The position numbers and the translations under genes are program-made. From 34-65-8 sp046294735 (lineage in GTDB: Bacteria > Pseudomonadota > Alphaproteobacteria > Sphingomonadales > Sphingomonadaceae), in contig JBKBKB010000005.1 in the NCBI GenBank assembly GCA_046294735.1, forward strand, positions 1-64,000: DNA of 64,000 bases, in the 5' to 3' direction. Shown here one piece after another: positions 16,379-24,166 of this stretch. The notes below the pieces were generated by a model. It worked only from the letters and a program-made list of their open reading frames with translations. It had not been told where the DNA came from and ran no database searches. How positions within the stretch are numbered: the stretch's first letter is position 1; every line of letters begins with the position of its first letter.

Positions 16379-17266
16379 TCAGCCTGCCCCCTTTGCATGC
16401 GCGGCAATCTCGTTGGCGAGGTCGTCAACCAGGTCCAGCGGCAAGTCGTGGCCCCAACCGGGGATCGTGCGGAGTCGCGCGCCAGGGATGCAGGCGGCGG
16501 TATCACGCCCACCTTCGACCGGGACCAGCGGATCGGCCTCGCCGTGCAGGACCAGGGTTGGCGCGGTAATCCCGGCCAGCATTGCCCGTCGGTCGCCATC
16601 AGCGAGGATCGCAGCCAGGTGCCGGGTCGGCCCTTCGGGATAGACGCTGCGGCGGACCGAGGCAGTCACATTGGCGCGCAGCCGGTCTTCCGGCGCAGGG
16701 AAACCAGGTGAGCCAATGGTGCGGGCGAGCAGCATTCCGTGCTCGACCAGTACTGCCTCGTCCATGCTCGCGGGGCGCTTGACCAGCACCTGCAGCGCTT
16801 CTTTCTTCGCCGGGGGCAGCTTGGGGTTGCCGGTGCTGGAGAAAATTGAGGTGAGCGAGCGGGTGCGATGCGGGTGCCGCGCCGCGACATGCTGGGCGAT
16901 CATCCCACCCATGCTGCCGCCGACGATATGGGCGGTCCCAATCTCCAGCGCATCGAGCAGGCCCACCCCGTCATCGGCCATGTCGGCCAGGGTATAGGGC
17001 ACCTTCGGCCTGATCCCCAGCTTCCCGAGCAGGGTCAGCTTGACCATGCCCGGGGCCTTCACCCCATGGAACTTGTGGCTGAGGCCGATATCGCGGTTGT
17101 CATAACGGATCACCCGGAACCCGTGTCCGACCAGCGCCTCGACCAGCTCGATCGGCCACAGGGTCAGCTGGGCGCCGAACCCCATGATCAGCAGGATCAC
17201 CGGGTCGCCCGCATGGCCGTGATCTTCGTAATGGATCGTGATCCCGTTGGCGGTTGTGGTGGGCAT
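16379..17266 (-). CDS. Alpha/beta-fold hydrolase
   Basis: This 295-aa protein is an alpha/beta hydrolase. It has an oxyanion-forming stretch VILLIMGFGAQL, the nucleophile elbow G-G-S-M-G-G, the acid in LHGEADPLVP and the catalytic His in PGWGHDLP. This arrangement resembles RdmC-type esterases and related lipases; the substrate is unknown. ATG 17266 is chosen because GGGGAGAAGAG precedes it at good distance. A perfect palindrome lies 52 nt upstream and may control it. Confidence 0.88.
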   Translation of the reverse strand: MPTTTANGITIHYEDHGHAGDPVILLIMGFGAQLTLWPIELVEALVGHGFRVIRYDNRDIGLSHKFHGVKAPGMVKLTLLGKLGIRPKVPYTLADMADDGVGLLDALEIGTAHIVGGSMGGMIAQHVAARHPHRTRSLTSIFSSTGNPKLPPAKKEALQVLVKRPASMDEAVLVEHGMLLARTIGSPGFPAPEDRLRANVTASVRRSVYPEGPTRHLAAILADGDRRAMLAGITAPTLVLHGEADPLVPVEGGRDTAACIPGARLRTIPGWGHDLPLDLVDDLANEIAAHAKGAG

Positions 17267-17317
17267 CGGCTCTTCTCCCCCTAGCATTGAGGAGGAGGGC
17301 CTAGCCGCAAGCCGCGA

Positions 17318-17335
17318 CCTTACGCAAGCGTAAGG
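17318..17335. promoter_or_regulatory. 18-bp perfect palindrome, possible operator
   Basis: CCTTACGC-AA-GCGTAAGG is a perfect palindrome 52 bp upstream of the hydrolase start. It resembles the ACG..CGT operators bound by MerR-family regulators of acyl-CoA catabolism (LiuR type). With no T-tract on either side it is less likely to be the terminator of the upstream TraB-family gene. Confidence 0.45.
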
Positions 17336-17436
17336 CGCAGCGGCTCAACCGTCCTCTCCGCCGCCGAAGCTGTATTCGCCGCGTTCGTGGAAGATGTTGG
17401 TGCGCCCAGCCGGGCGTTGTGGAAAGGCCTGGGGTG

Positions 17437-18438
17437 CTACCGCAGGCGCAAGGCATTATCAGGCGCTGCTCCTGCTGCCTCCGGCGCCTCGGAAGGCACT
17501 GGCGCGTCGTCTTTGCGCCACACTGGCCCGCGCACTTCAAAGCCCTGCTCTTCCAGCTGGTCGAGCACGCCGCCTTCCTCCGCCAGCACCCGCAGCGGAG
17601 CGACGGCCAGTGTCACGCCGCTTTCCTGCGCGGCGCGCTCGATCGCTGCGAGCCATTGTCCGCGCAGTTCGCCACCGACCGACTGGTCCGCCCAGGGCCA
17701 GCACTGGCCAAGCGCCTGCTCCAGCGGGTTGGCCATCACGGCGGGAACATCGTAAGCACGCCAGTCAGCCCCGCGCTGCGCGATCAGGTCCGGGCCGGTC
17801 TCGGTCGCGGTCATGGCGGCATCGAGGCAGGCCAGATGCGCTTGCGGAGGTGCTTCGGCGAGGCTGTCGAGCATGTCCTCACCCCGGATCGTGCCGACCG
17901 GTTCGGCCGGAACCTTGGCTCGGCGCGCGGCCTTCTCGACCACGTCCGAGGCATCCTTGCCAGTATCGCGGCTGAAGCCGAGCCTGCGGGCAAGCAGGTC
18001 GAACGCGGTGATCAGGAAGCTGGAGCGGGCATAGTCCTGCTTGTACTTGGCTTCCAGCGCGGTCAGCCGCTGCACCTGCTGCGGTGCGAGGTAGTCCGTC
18101 GCTGCGGTGCCCTTGGGCAGCCTCGTGATCTTGCCGCCGGCGAAGATGATGCGGAAAACGTCGCCCGGCGAGACCTTGGGCTTGAGGCCGAGGATCACCC
18201 GGTCTGCACCGGCGGTGGCTTGCTCCAGCCGGTCGGGAAACCACGGCGTCGACTTGGGCACGGCGCGCAATTCCCCCACCAGCACGATCGCGCCCCTGGG
18301 GGTGTCGATCGTCCACATCGGCGCGCCGGAGCGCTGCGCGGTGACGATGATTTCGTTCGTTGCCGCTTCGTCCTGCGCCATTGCGGGGGTGACAAAGGCA
18401 AGGGCGCAGGCGCCGAGCAGGGCGTCAATGCGCTTCAT
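17437..18438 (-). CDS. TraB/GumN family protein, exported
   Basis: The 333-aa protein has a signal peptide (cleavage near TPAMA-QDE). The TraB/GumN opening is IDTPRGAIVLVGELRAVPKS, with later AEEGGVLDQLEEQGFEV. In canonical TraB proteins the first part contains a Gly-x-x-His motif; here GELRA replaces it, so the presumed metal-dependent hydrolase site may be lost. The start overlaps the nadB stop by 4 bp, and a 24-residue Pro/Ala-rich tail ends the protein. Confidence 0.78.
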   Translation of the reverse strand: MKRIDALLGACALAFVTPAMAQDEAATNEIIVTAQRSGAPMWTIDTPRGAIVLVGELRAVPKSTPWFPDRLEQATAGADRVILGLKPKVSPGDVFRIIFAGGKITRLPKGTAATDYLAPQQVQRLTALEAKYKQDYARSSFLITAFDLLARRLGFSRDTGKDASDVVEKAARRAKVPAEPVGTIRGEDMLDSLAEAPPQAHLACLDAAMTATETGPDLIAQRGADWRAYDVPAVMANPLEQALGQCWPWADQSVGGELRGQWLAAIERAAQESGVTLAVAPLRVLAEEGGVLDQLEEQGFEVRGPVWRKDDAPVPSEAPEAAGAAPDNALRLR

Positions 18439-20021
18439 GGCACCAGCACGGTATCGCGCGCTTCGGGCAGCGTCTCCGGATAGTCCAGCGTGAAGTGCAA
18501 GCCCCGGCTTTCGTCGCGTTTGAGCGCGCTTTGCACGATCAGGTCGGCCGCTTCGATCAGGTTTCTGAGTTCGATCAGGTCGGTGGTGACGCGGAAAGCG
18601 CTGTAGTACTCGTGCACTTCGCGCTGCAGCAAGGCGATGCGGTGCGCGGCGCGTTCCAGCCGCTTGGTGGTGCGCACGATGCCGACGTAGTTCCACATGA
18701 AGCGGCGGATCTCGGTCCAGGTCTGCTTGATCACGACCTCTTCGTCGGAATCGGTCACGCGGCTTTCGTCCCATTCGCGGATCGCGGGCGGGGCGGAGAG
18801 TTCGTCCCAGCGGGCAAGGATATCCTTCGCCGCCGCCTCCCCGAACACGAAGCATTCGAGCAGCGAGTTAGAAGCAAGCCGATTGGCCCCGTGCAGCCCG
18901 CTTTCAGTGCATTCACCTGCCGCCCATAGCCCCGGCAGGTCGGTGCGCGCGTCGAGATCGACCAGCACTCCGCCGCAAGTATAGTGCTGTGCAGGCACGA
19001 CCGGGATCGGCTGGCGGGTCATGTCGATGCCGAGCCCGAGAAGCTTTTCGTAGATCGTCGGGAAATGACCGCGCACGAACTCCGGCGGCTGATGGCTGAT
19101 GTCGAGATGCACGTAGTCGAGCCCGAAGCGCTTGATCTGATCGTCGATTGCGCGGGCGACCACATCGCGCGGGGCCAGCTCCATCCGCTCTGGATCGTAG
19201 TCTGCCATGAAGCGGTGGCCAGTTTCCGGGTGGAGCAGGTGCCCGCCTTCGCCGCGCACTGCCTCGGTGATGAGGAAGTTCTTGACCTCAAGGTTATACA
19301 GGCAGGTCGGGTGAAACTGCATCATTTCCATGTTGGAGACGCGCGCGCCCGCGCGCCAGGCCATGGCAATTCCGTCTCCGGTCGCGCCGCGCGGGGCGGT
19401 GGAGAACAGGTAGACCCGCCCCGCCCCGCCGCTCGCCAGGATGGTGGCGCGGGCAACGTGGCGCTCGACCCGCCCGGTCGCCTCGTCGAGCGCATAGGCG
19501 CCCCAGACCCGGCCATCGCCGGAAAAGCGGATCCCGTGGCGCCCAGTGATCAGGTCGATGCACGCTCTTGCGGGCAACAGGGTAATGTTGGGATGCTCCT
19601 CCGCTGCCTTGAGCAGGGCGGCCTGAACCGCCCACCCGGTCGCATCGTCGACATGGACGATCCGGCGGTGCGAATGACCGCCCTCGCGGGTCAGGTGCAG
19701 ATTGGAGCCTTGGGCGTTGAACGGCACGCCCAGCTCGACTAGCCGCGCGATCGCGGCCGGCGCACGTTCGATGACGAACTCCACCGTTTCGCGCCGGTTG
19801 AGCCCGGCGCCCGCCACCATGGTGTCGCGCACATGGTTCTCGAAGGTGTCGCCCGCGTCGAGCACGGCGGCGATCCCGCCCTGCGCCCACGCGGTCGAGC
19901 CGGAATGCAGATCGCCCTTGGCCAGCACCAGCACGCGCTTCGTTTCCGCCAGCGCCAGGGCGGCGGTGAGACCGGCCGCGCCGGAACCGATGATGAGAAC
20001 GTCGTGGGTCACCTGATTCAT
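18435..20021 (-). CDS. nadB: L-aspartate oxidase NadB
   Basis: NadB is a flavoenzyme that oxidises L-aspartate to iminoaspartate, the first step of de novo NAD synthesis. At 528 aa it shows the FAD-binding LIIGSGAAGLTAAL, GSTAWAQGGIAAV, the substrate-loop region HSHRRIVHVDDATG, and QFHPTC followed by ITEAVRGEGG. The succinate dehydrogenase-like C-terminal helical part is complete. nadA and nadC are not adjacent. It is followed by, and overlaps, the TraB gene. Confidence 0.96.
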   Translation of the reverse strand: MNQVTHDVLIIGSGAAGLTAALALAETKRVLVLAKGDLHSGSTAWAQGGIAAVLDAGDTFENHVRDTMVAGAGLNRRETVEFVIERAPAAIARLVELGVPFNAQGSNLHLTREGGHSHRRIVHVDDATGWAVQAALLKAAEEHPNITLLPARACIDLITGRHGIRFSGDGRVWGAYALDEATGRVERHVARATILASGGAGRVYLFSTAPRGATGDGIAMAWRAGARVSNMEMMQFHPTCLYNLEVKNFLITEAVRGEGGHLLHPETGHRFMADYDPERMELAPRDVVARAIDDQIKRFGLDYVHLDISHQPPEFVRGHFPTIYEKLLGLGIDMTRQPIPVVPAQHYTCGGVLVDLDARTDLPGLWAAGECTESGLHGANRLASNSLLECFVFGEAAAKDILARWDELSAPPAIREWDESRVTDSDEEVVIKQTWTEIRRFMWNYVGIVRTTKRLERAAHRIALLQREVHEYYSAFRVTTDLIELRNLIEAADLIVQSALKRDESRGLHFTLDYPETLPEARDTVLVP

Positions 20022-20071
20022 ACCGTGGTCATGCCGACAAGCCAGGCGCGGAGCAACAGCCCATTGTGTCA

Positions 20072-20088
20072 GCGCAGCAGTGCTGCGC
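20072..20088 (-). terminator. Hairpin just after the ABC ATPase gene
   Basis: The arms GCGCAGCA and TGCTGCGC pair perfectly with a single central base, 5 nt downstream of the ATPase stop and between that gene and nadB. No U-tract follows, so it may be a weak terminator. Both flanking genes run in the same direction. Confidence 0.45.
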
Positions 20089-20093
20089 AGTGC

Positions 20094-21029
20094 CTACCCC
20101 GCGCCGGTCAGCTGGACGAACACATCCTCAAGGTCGGCCTCGCGGGTGGTCACGTCTTCGACCGTGTAGCCGTGGCTCTGGATCAGGGCGAGTACCTGGC
20201 CCGCACTCATTGCATCGCGGTTATATGTGACCTCCAGCGTCCGCGGCTCAGTCACCTCGGCTTTCAGGAATTGCGGCTCCATCACCGGCCCAGCGAGATC
20301 ATTATCGACCGTCACGCGCACGATCTTCTCGCGCGCCATGCCGACCAGTTCGCGGGTCGGCTTGTGCGCGATCAGTTCGCCATGGTTGATGATCGCGATC
20401 TCGTCACAAAGTTGCTCGGCTTCCTCGAGGTAATGGGTGGTCAGCACCACCGTCACCCCTTCGCGGTTCATTTCAGTGACAAGTTCCCACAACTGGCGGC
20501 GCAGCTCCACATCGACGCCCGCGGTCGGCTCGTCCAGCACCAGGATGGGCGGACTATGGACCATGGCCTTGGCGATCAGCAGCCGCCGCTTCATGCCGCC
20601 CGACAGCGCCCGGGCATAGGCATTGCGTTTGTCGGCCAGATGGACTGCGCGCAGCAATTCTTCGCTGCGCCGCAGCGCCTTGGCAATGCCGTAAAACCCG
20701 CCCTGATTCTCCAGCACCTCGAACGGGGTGAAGAACGGATCGAACACGATTTCCTGCGGCACGATCCCGATCGAGCGCTTGGCATTGCGGTGATCGTGGT
20801 CGATATCGAATCCCCAGATTTCCGCCGTGCCACTGGTCTTGATGACCAGCCCTGCAAGAATGTTGATCAGGGTCGATTTGCCCGCGCCGTTGGGGCCAAG
20901 CAGTCCGAAGATGCCGCCCTGCGGTACATCGAAACTGACGCCCTTCAGCGCGAGCTTGGCTTCCGTGCCCTTGGTCGGGGCATAGCGCTTTACGAGGTTG
21001 TCGATCCGGATGGCGGGCGGCTGGGTCAT
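20094..21029 (-). CDS. ABC transporter ATP-binding protein (ABC-2 type)
   Basis: This 311-aa ATPase has Walker A GPNGAGKST, the Q-loop VPQE, signature LSGGMKRR, Walker B ILVLDEPTAGVD and the switch TTHYLEEAEQL. A C-terminal domain of about 85 residues follows, typical of the drug- or polysaccharide-export ABC-2 subgroup. No permease gene is adjacent, so the partner must be encoded elsewhere. ATG 21029 is chosen; an earlier in-frame start would add 15 unlikely residues. Confidence 0.92.
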   Translation of the reverse strand: MTQPPAIRIDNLVKRYAPTKGTEAKLALKGVSFDVPQGGIFGLLGPNGAGKSTLINILAGLVIKTSGTAEIWGFDIDHDHRNAKRSIGIVPQEIVFDPFFTPFEVLENQGGFYGIAKALRRSEELLRAVHLADKRNAYARALSGGMKRRLLIAKAMVHSPPILVLDEPTAGVDVELRRQLWELVTEMNREGVTVVLTTHYLEEAEQLCDEIAIINHGELIAHKPTRELVGMAREKIVRVTVDNDLAGPVMEPQFLKAEVTEPRTLEVTYNRDAMSAGQVLALIQSHGYTVEDVTTREADLEDVFVQLTGAG

Positions 21030-21154
21030 CGCTATCCGCCCTAGGCGTGCCGGGGCGGCGGCGTAAAGGGCCATGTTTGACCGAGACGATGACCGCCGTG
21101 TTTACTATTTTCGGCCAGACGGTCTTCAGGGGTTGGTGGTTATGCGACGCCACA

Positions 21155-21739
21155 ATGGGACCGAAACCGCCTCTGGATGCCACCCCGATTCGGGGCTTGC
21201 GCGCGCTGGCCTGCTTGCTGCTGGTGGGCACGCTGGCCGTGCCCGGCCTGTCCCATGCGGCGGAGACCGGCACCAGCACCGCGACCACCATACTGGTCGA
21301 GGATCTGAGCGTGGTGAAGTCCGCGGACATGGATTTCGGCAATATCATCGTCGCGACCGGAGCCGGAACGATCGTGATGGCCCCCGCCCCGACGCCGACC
21401 TGCACGGTGACCGGCGGAATCATTCACAGCGGTGCCTGCCAGCCGGCCGAGTTTGTCGGTGCGGGCCGCTTCAACCGCCAGGTGCGGGTGCGTTTACCAC
21501 CTGCTGGCCGGATGACCGTGACCAATGCCACCGGCGCGACCATGCGGATCGACAACATGGGAGTGAACGGTGCGCCCGACACTTTGGTGGTGCGCGAAAA
21601 CGCGCGCAACTTCAGGTTGCGGATCGTCAACCCCAGCGGGATGTTCTTCTTCCGGGTCGGCGGGCGGCTCAACGTCGGCGCAGCCCAGGCGCTTGGGACC
21701 TACACCGGCACATTCGACGTGGATCTGCAGTACTTCTGA
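21155..21739 (+). CDS. DUF4402 domain secreted protein 1
   Basis: After a signal peptide (cleavage near LSHAA-ETG) the protein follows the DUF4402 pattern. It has SADMDFGNIIV, a Gly-rich IVMAP loop, GRFNRQVRVRLP, then GMFFFRVGGRLNVG and the ending GTYTGTFDVDLQYF. These beta-sandwich proteins are often encoded with chaperone-usher-type pili in sphingomonads, but no usher or chaperone is visible here. The start is uncertain (ATG 21155, or ATG 21089). A paralogue lies at 22114-22653. Confidence 0.8.
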   Translation: MGPKPPLDATPIRGLRALACLLLVGTLAVPGLSHAAETGTSTATTILVEDLSVVKSADMDFGNIIVATGAGTIVMAPAPTPTCTVTGGIIHSGACQPAEFVGAGRFNRQVRVRLPPAGRMTVTNATGATMRIDNMGVNGAPDTLVVRENARNFRLRIVNPSGMFFFRVGGRLNVGAAQALGTYTGTFDVDLQYF

Positions 21740-21790
21740 GCGCAAAGGCCCGATTGCCTTGGCGCGGCCAAGCCACTATCGGGCAGGGCC

Positions 21791-22057
21791 ATGAGCATTC
21801 CGCCGCCCGAAACCATCCTTGTCGACCACACCCGTGTCAGCTGCGACGGCGCCAGCGCCATTCGCGGCGGGGCGCGCTTTCGCCCGGCGGCGCTCGGGCA
21901 CCCCAGGGTGTGGCTGGAGATCGACGCGCACGGCTATGTCGACTGCGGTTATTGCGATCGCCGGTTCGTGCTGCGCGGCGGCCCGGCGGACGGGGCCGAC
22001 CAGTCGGCGCTGCCCGATGTGGCGGCCGGCAGCGATCCGGGCCACCGTTTTTCTTAA
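21791..22057 (+). CDS. CHCC zinc-finger domain protein (zf-CHCC)
   Basis: This 88-aa protein has VSCDG, then GHPRVWLEID, then YVDCGYCDRRFVL. The Cys, His, Cys, Cys set of zf-CHCC proteins (related to the NDUFS6 subunit of complex I) is therefore intact. Bacterial members are common in alphaproteobacteria, where a complex I accessory role is suspected. It lies between the two DUF4402 genes. Confidence 0.88.
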   Translation: MSIPPPETILVDHTRVSCDGASAIRGGARFRPAALGHPRVWLEIDAHGYVDCGYCDRRFVLRGGPADGADQSALPDVAAGSDPGHRFS

Positions 22058-22113
22058 CAAACTTTTCACTACAAAGATTTAAGTACCTGCCTTCCGGGAC
22101 GCGGGGGTGGACG

Positions 22114-22653
22114 ATGCTGCGAATTGAGTTGTTGACAGCGGCCCTGCTGGTCGGCCTGCTGGTCGGGCCCGCACCAGCGCAGGCGCAGGGCGAAAGTGCT
22201 ACGGCTCAGGCTGAGGCGCTCGCTATCACCCCGCTCAGCATCGTCAAGGAACAGGACCTCGATTTCGGGCTCATCATTCCGGGCACAAGCGACGGGTTCG
22301 TTACCCTGTCGCCTGACAATACAGTGACCACCACAGGCGGTATCACCACCACCGGGACTACCCAGAACGCCGCCTTCTATGGATTCGGCACGTTCAACCA
22401 GCGGTTGCGGATCAACCTCGATGCCAATCAGTATCTGTTGGTTCGGCAGGGAGGAACGGAAACCATGCGAATGGACCAGATGACCATCGGCAGCCAGCCG
22501 CCAGTGGTGATTGGCACTGCGCCGCGCACCTTCCGCATTGCTTCGGCAAGCGGTTTGTTCCGCTTCACCATGGGCGGCCGGCTGCAGGTGCGGGCAAACC
22601 AGGTCCCGGGCACTTATGTCGGCCAGTTCACCGTAGCGGTCGAATATCTCTGA
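22114..22653 (+). CDS. DUF4402 domain secreted protein 2
   Basis: This 179-aa protein has a signal peptide (APAQA-QGE) and the DUF4402 signatures EQDLDFGLIIPG, FGTFNQRLRINL, GLFRFTMGGRLQV and the ending GTYVGQFTVAVEYL. It is clearly related to the product of 21155-21739, with a Thr/Gly-rich loop (about residues 70-88) in place of the Pro/Cys-rich loop of that protein. The upstream sequence is AT-rich (TTTTCACTACAAAGATTTAA), suggesting its own promoter. Confidence 0.85.
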   Translation: MLRIELLTAALLVGLLVGPAPAQAQGESATAQAEALAITPLSIVKEQDLDFGLIIPGTSDGFVTLSPDNTVTTTGGITTTGTTQNAAFYGFGTFNQRLRINLDANQYLLVRQGGTETMRMDQMTIGSQPPVVIGTAPRTFRIASASGLFRFTMGGRLQVRANQVPGTYVGQFTVAVEYL

Positions 22654-22725
22654 CAGCACTTGTCAGTTGGCGGCGCCGGCCCGTCTGCGGTAAACCGTGC
22701 CCGGTCTATCCGGGGAGTATCGACG

Positions 22726-23637
22726 GTGTCCTTGCTGCGTTTCCTGTCCTTCGTGCTGGCTTTCACCCTTGTCCCGCAGACGGCTGCGGCCAAGACCTGG
22801 CGCGAGGTCAACCCGCTGGTCAACGCCCGGCCTGCGACCGTCGCCGCGCAGGGGGTGACCGTGCAGGTGGTCCCGATGAACGAGATCGTGTTCGAGGACG
22901 GCGAAGAGTTCGAAATCGGCAGCCTGCGCGTGACCGTGACCTTTCCTGGCGGCGAACCCATCGCAGTGCTGCTCGATGAGGCAGTCGTGCCGACGCACGG
23001 GCTATGGGTCGGAATAGGCAAACTCGGCCGCCGCGATGCCCACCCGGTGGTGATCCTGACCGGCTACACCGGCGGGATGCACTGCTGTGTCACCGCCCAG
23101 CTGGTCACGCGCCAGAACGGCCAGCCAAGGGTGCTCGGCTTGCCGATGATGGACGGCGATCCCAATACCGGCTTTCCGCGCGATATCGACGGCGACGGCA
23201 TGGCCGACATCCTGCGGGCCGACGACAGCTTTCTCTACGCCTTTACCTCTTATGCAGGCAGCTGGGCGCCGCCGCAGCTGTGGAACCTGCGCGGCGGGGA
23301 AATGGTCGATGTTTCGGCCGAACCGCGCTTCGCCGCGTTCTGGCAGCGAGAGGCGAAGAAAGTGGGCAAGCCCTGTCGCAGGGGTCAGGTCGGGGCCTGT
23401 GCCGCCTATGCCGCCGCCATGGCCAGGCTCGGCCGGGCAGAGCAAGGAATTGCCGAAGCGCTTCGCAACGCGCCGAAAGCGGACTGGCTGCCTGAACCGT
23501 GCACGGTCGATCTGGTGGAAGACGAATGCCCGGAAGGCAAGGCGCTGGTGTTCGGCGGGTTCGAGGAAGCCTTGCGCTGGCTGCTCAGGGAGAACGGCTA
23601 TCTGCGCGATCCGGCGGCGCTGGCGGGCGCGGACTGA
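22726..23637 (+). CDS. Secreted protein with FG-GAP-like calcium loop
   Basis: The 303-aa protein has a signal peptide (LVPQTAAA-KTW). A DIDGDGMADIL loop fits the D-x-D-x-D-G calcium motif of FG-GAP or VCBS repeats. Before it, GYTGGMHCCVTAQL is a distinctive Cys-Cys segment found in DUF-type bacterial proteins. I cannot assign a function. GTG 22726 is chosen because GGGGAG lies 8 nt upstream. Its 3' end overlaps the convergent gene by 53 bp. Confidence 0.75.
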   Translation: MSLLRFLSFVLAFTLVPQTAAAKTWREVNPLVNARPATVAAQGVTVQVVPMNEIVFEDGEEFEIGSLRVTVTFPGGEPIAVLLDEAVVPTHGLWVGIGKLGRRDAHPVVILTGYTGGMHCCVTAQLVTRQNGQPRVLGLPMMDGDPNTGFPRDIDGDGMADILRADDSFLYAFTSYAGSWAPPQLWNLRGGEMVDVSAEPRFAAFWQREAKKVGKPCRRGQVGACAAYAAAMARLGRAEQGIAEALRNAPKADWLPEPCTVDLVEDECPEGKALVFGGFEEALRWLLRENGYLRDPAALAGAD

Positions 23638-24166
23638 AGGTCAGCTCGAGCGGGGTGAGCGTGCCGTCCGGGCGCAGGCGCACCCGGATCATCCCCTGCA
23701 CGTCGGGGTCGCGTAGCTGCGCTTCCAGCTCCGGACCGGCGGTCTGCGGGATATAGAGCCGCCCGTCGCGCGGCAGGTCGGGATAGCCGGATCGTGCGGC
23801 CGGATCAGGCGCCACTGCATTCGGGCAGGCGGCACGGTCTGCCTCGCTCACCAGCCGTTCGACCTGCGCGATTGCCGGAGCCTGGCCGCGGATGCAGGCA
23901 CCGAAGGGGAAGTCGGTCGGCGGGGCCGGTTCGCCCTGTTCCGGCAATGCGAGCTCACGCGGCACAAGTCCGCTTTCTTCCGCCCCGGGCCAGGCATAGC
24001 GGAACTCGACATAGTGCCCCCGCAGCAGGTCGCGCGGGTCATAGCCGGTAACCGGCACCAGCCAGTCAGTCCCCTGCCGGTGCCAGTGCTCGGTCGAGGC
24101 CCATAGCCCGGCGAGGCCTGCCAGCGGGAGCGCAAGGACCAGCAGAGAGGCGAGGCGGCGGTTCAC
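23585..24166 (-). CDS. GDYXXLXY-type protein
   Basis: This 193-aa protein has one N-terminal hydrophobic segment. Its hallmark VTGYDPRDLLRGHYVEFRY is a variant of the GDYxxLxY signature (here GYDPRDLLRGHY). Such proteins are encoded beside DUF2157 membrane proteins, as here, and are thought to act together at the membrane; the function is unknown. The start is GTG at 24166, overlapping the DUF2157 stop by 4 bp (GTGA). Confidence 0.85.
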   Translation of the reverse strand: MNRRLASLLVLALPLAGLAGLWASTEHWHRQGTDWLVPVTGYDPRDLLRGHYVEFRYAWPGAEESGLVPRELALPEQGEPAPPTDFPFGACIRGQAPAIAQVERLVSEADRAACPNAVAPDPAARSGYPDLPRDGRLYIPQTAGPELEAQLRDPDVQGMIRVRLRPDGTLTPLELTFSPRPPAPPDRADSRSP

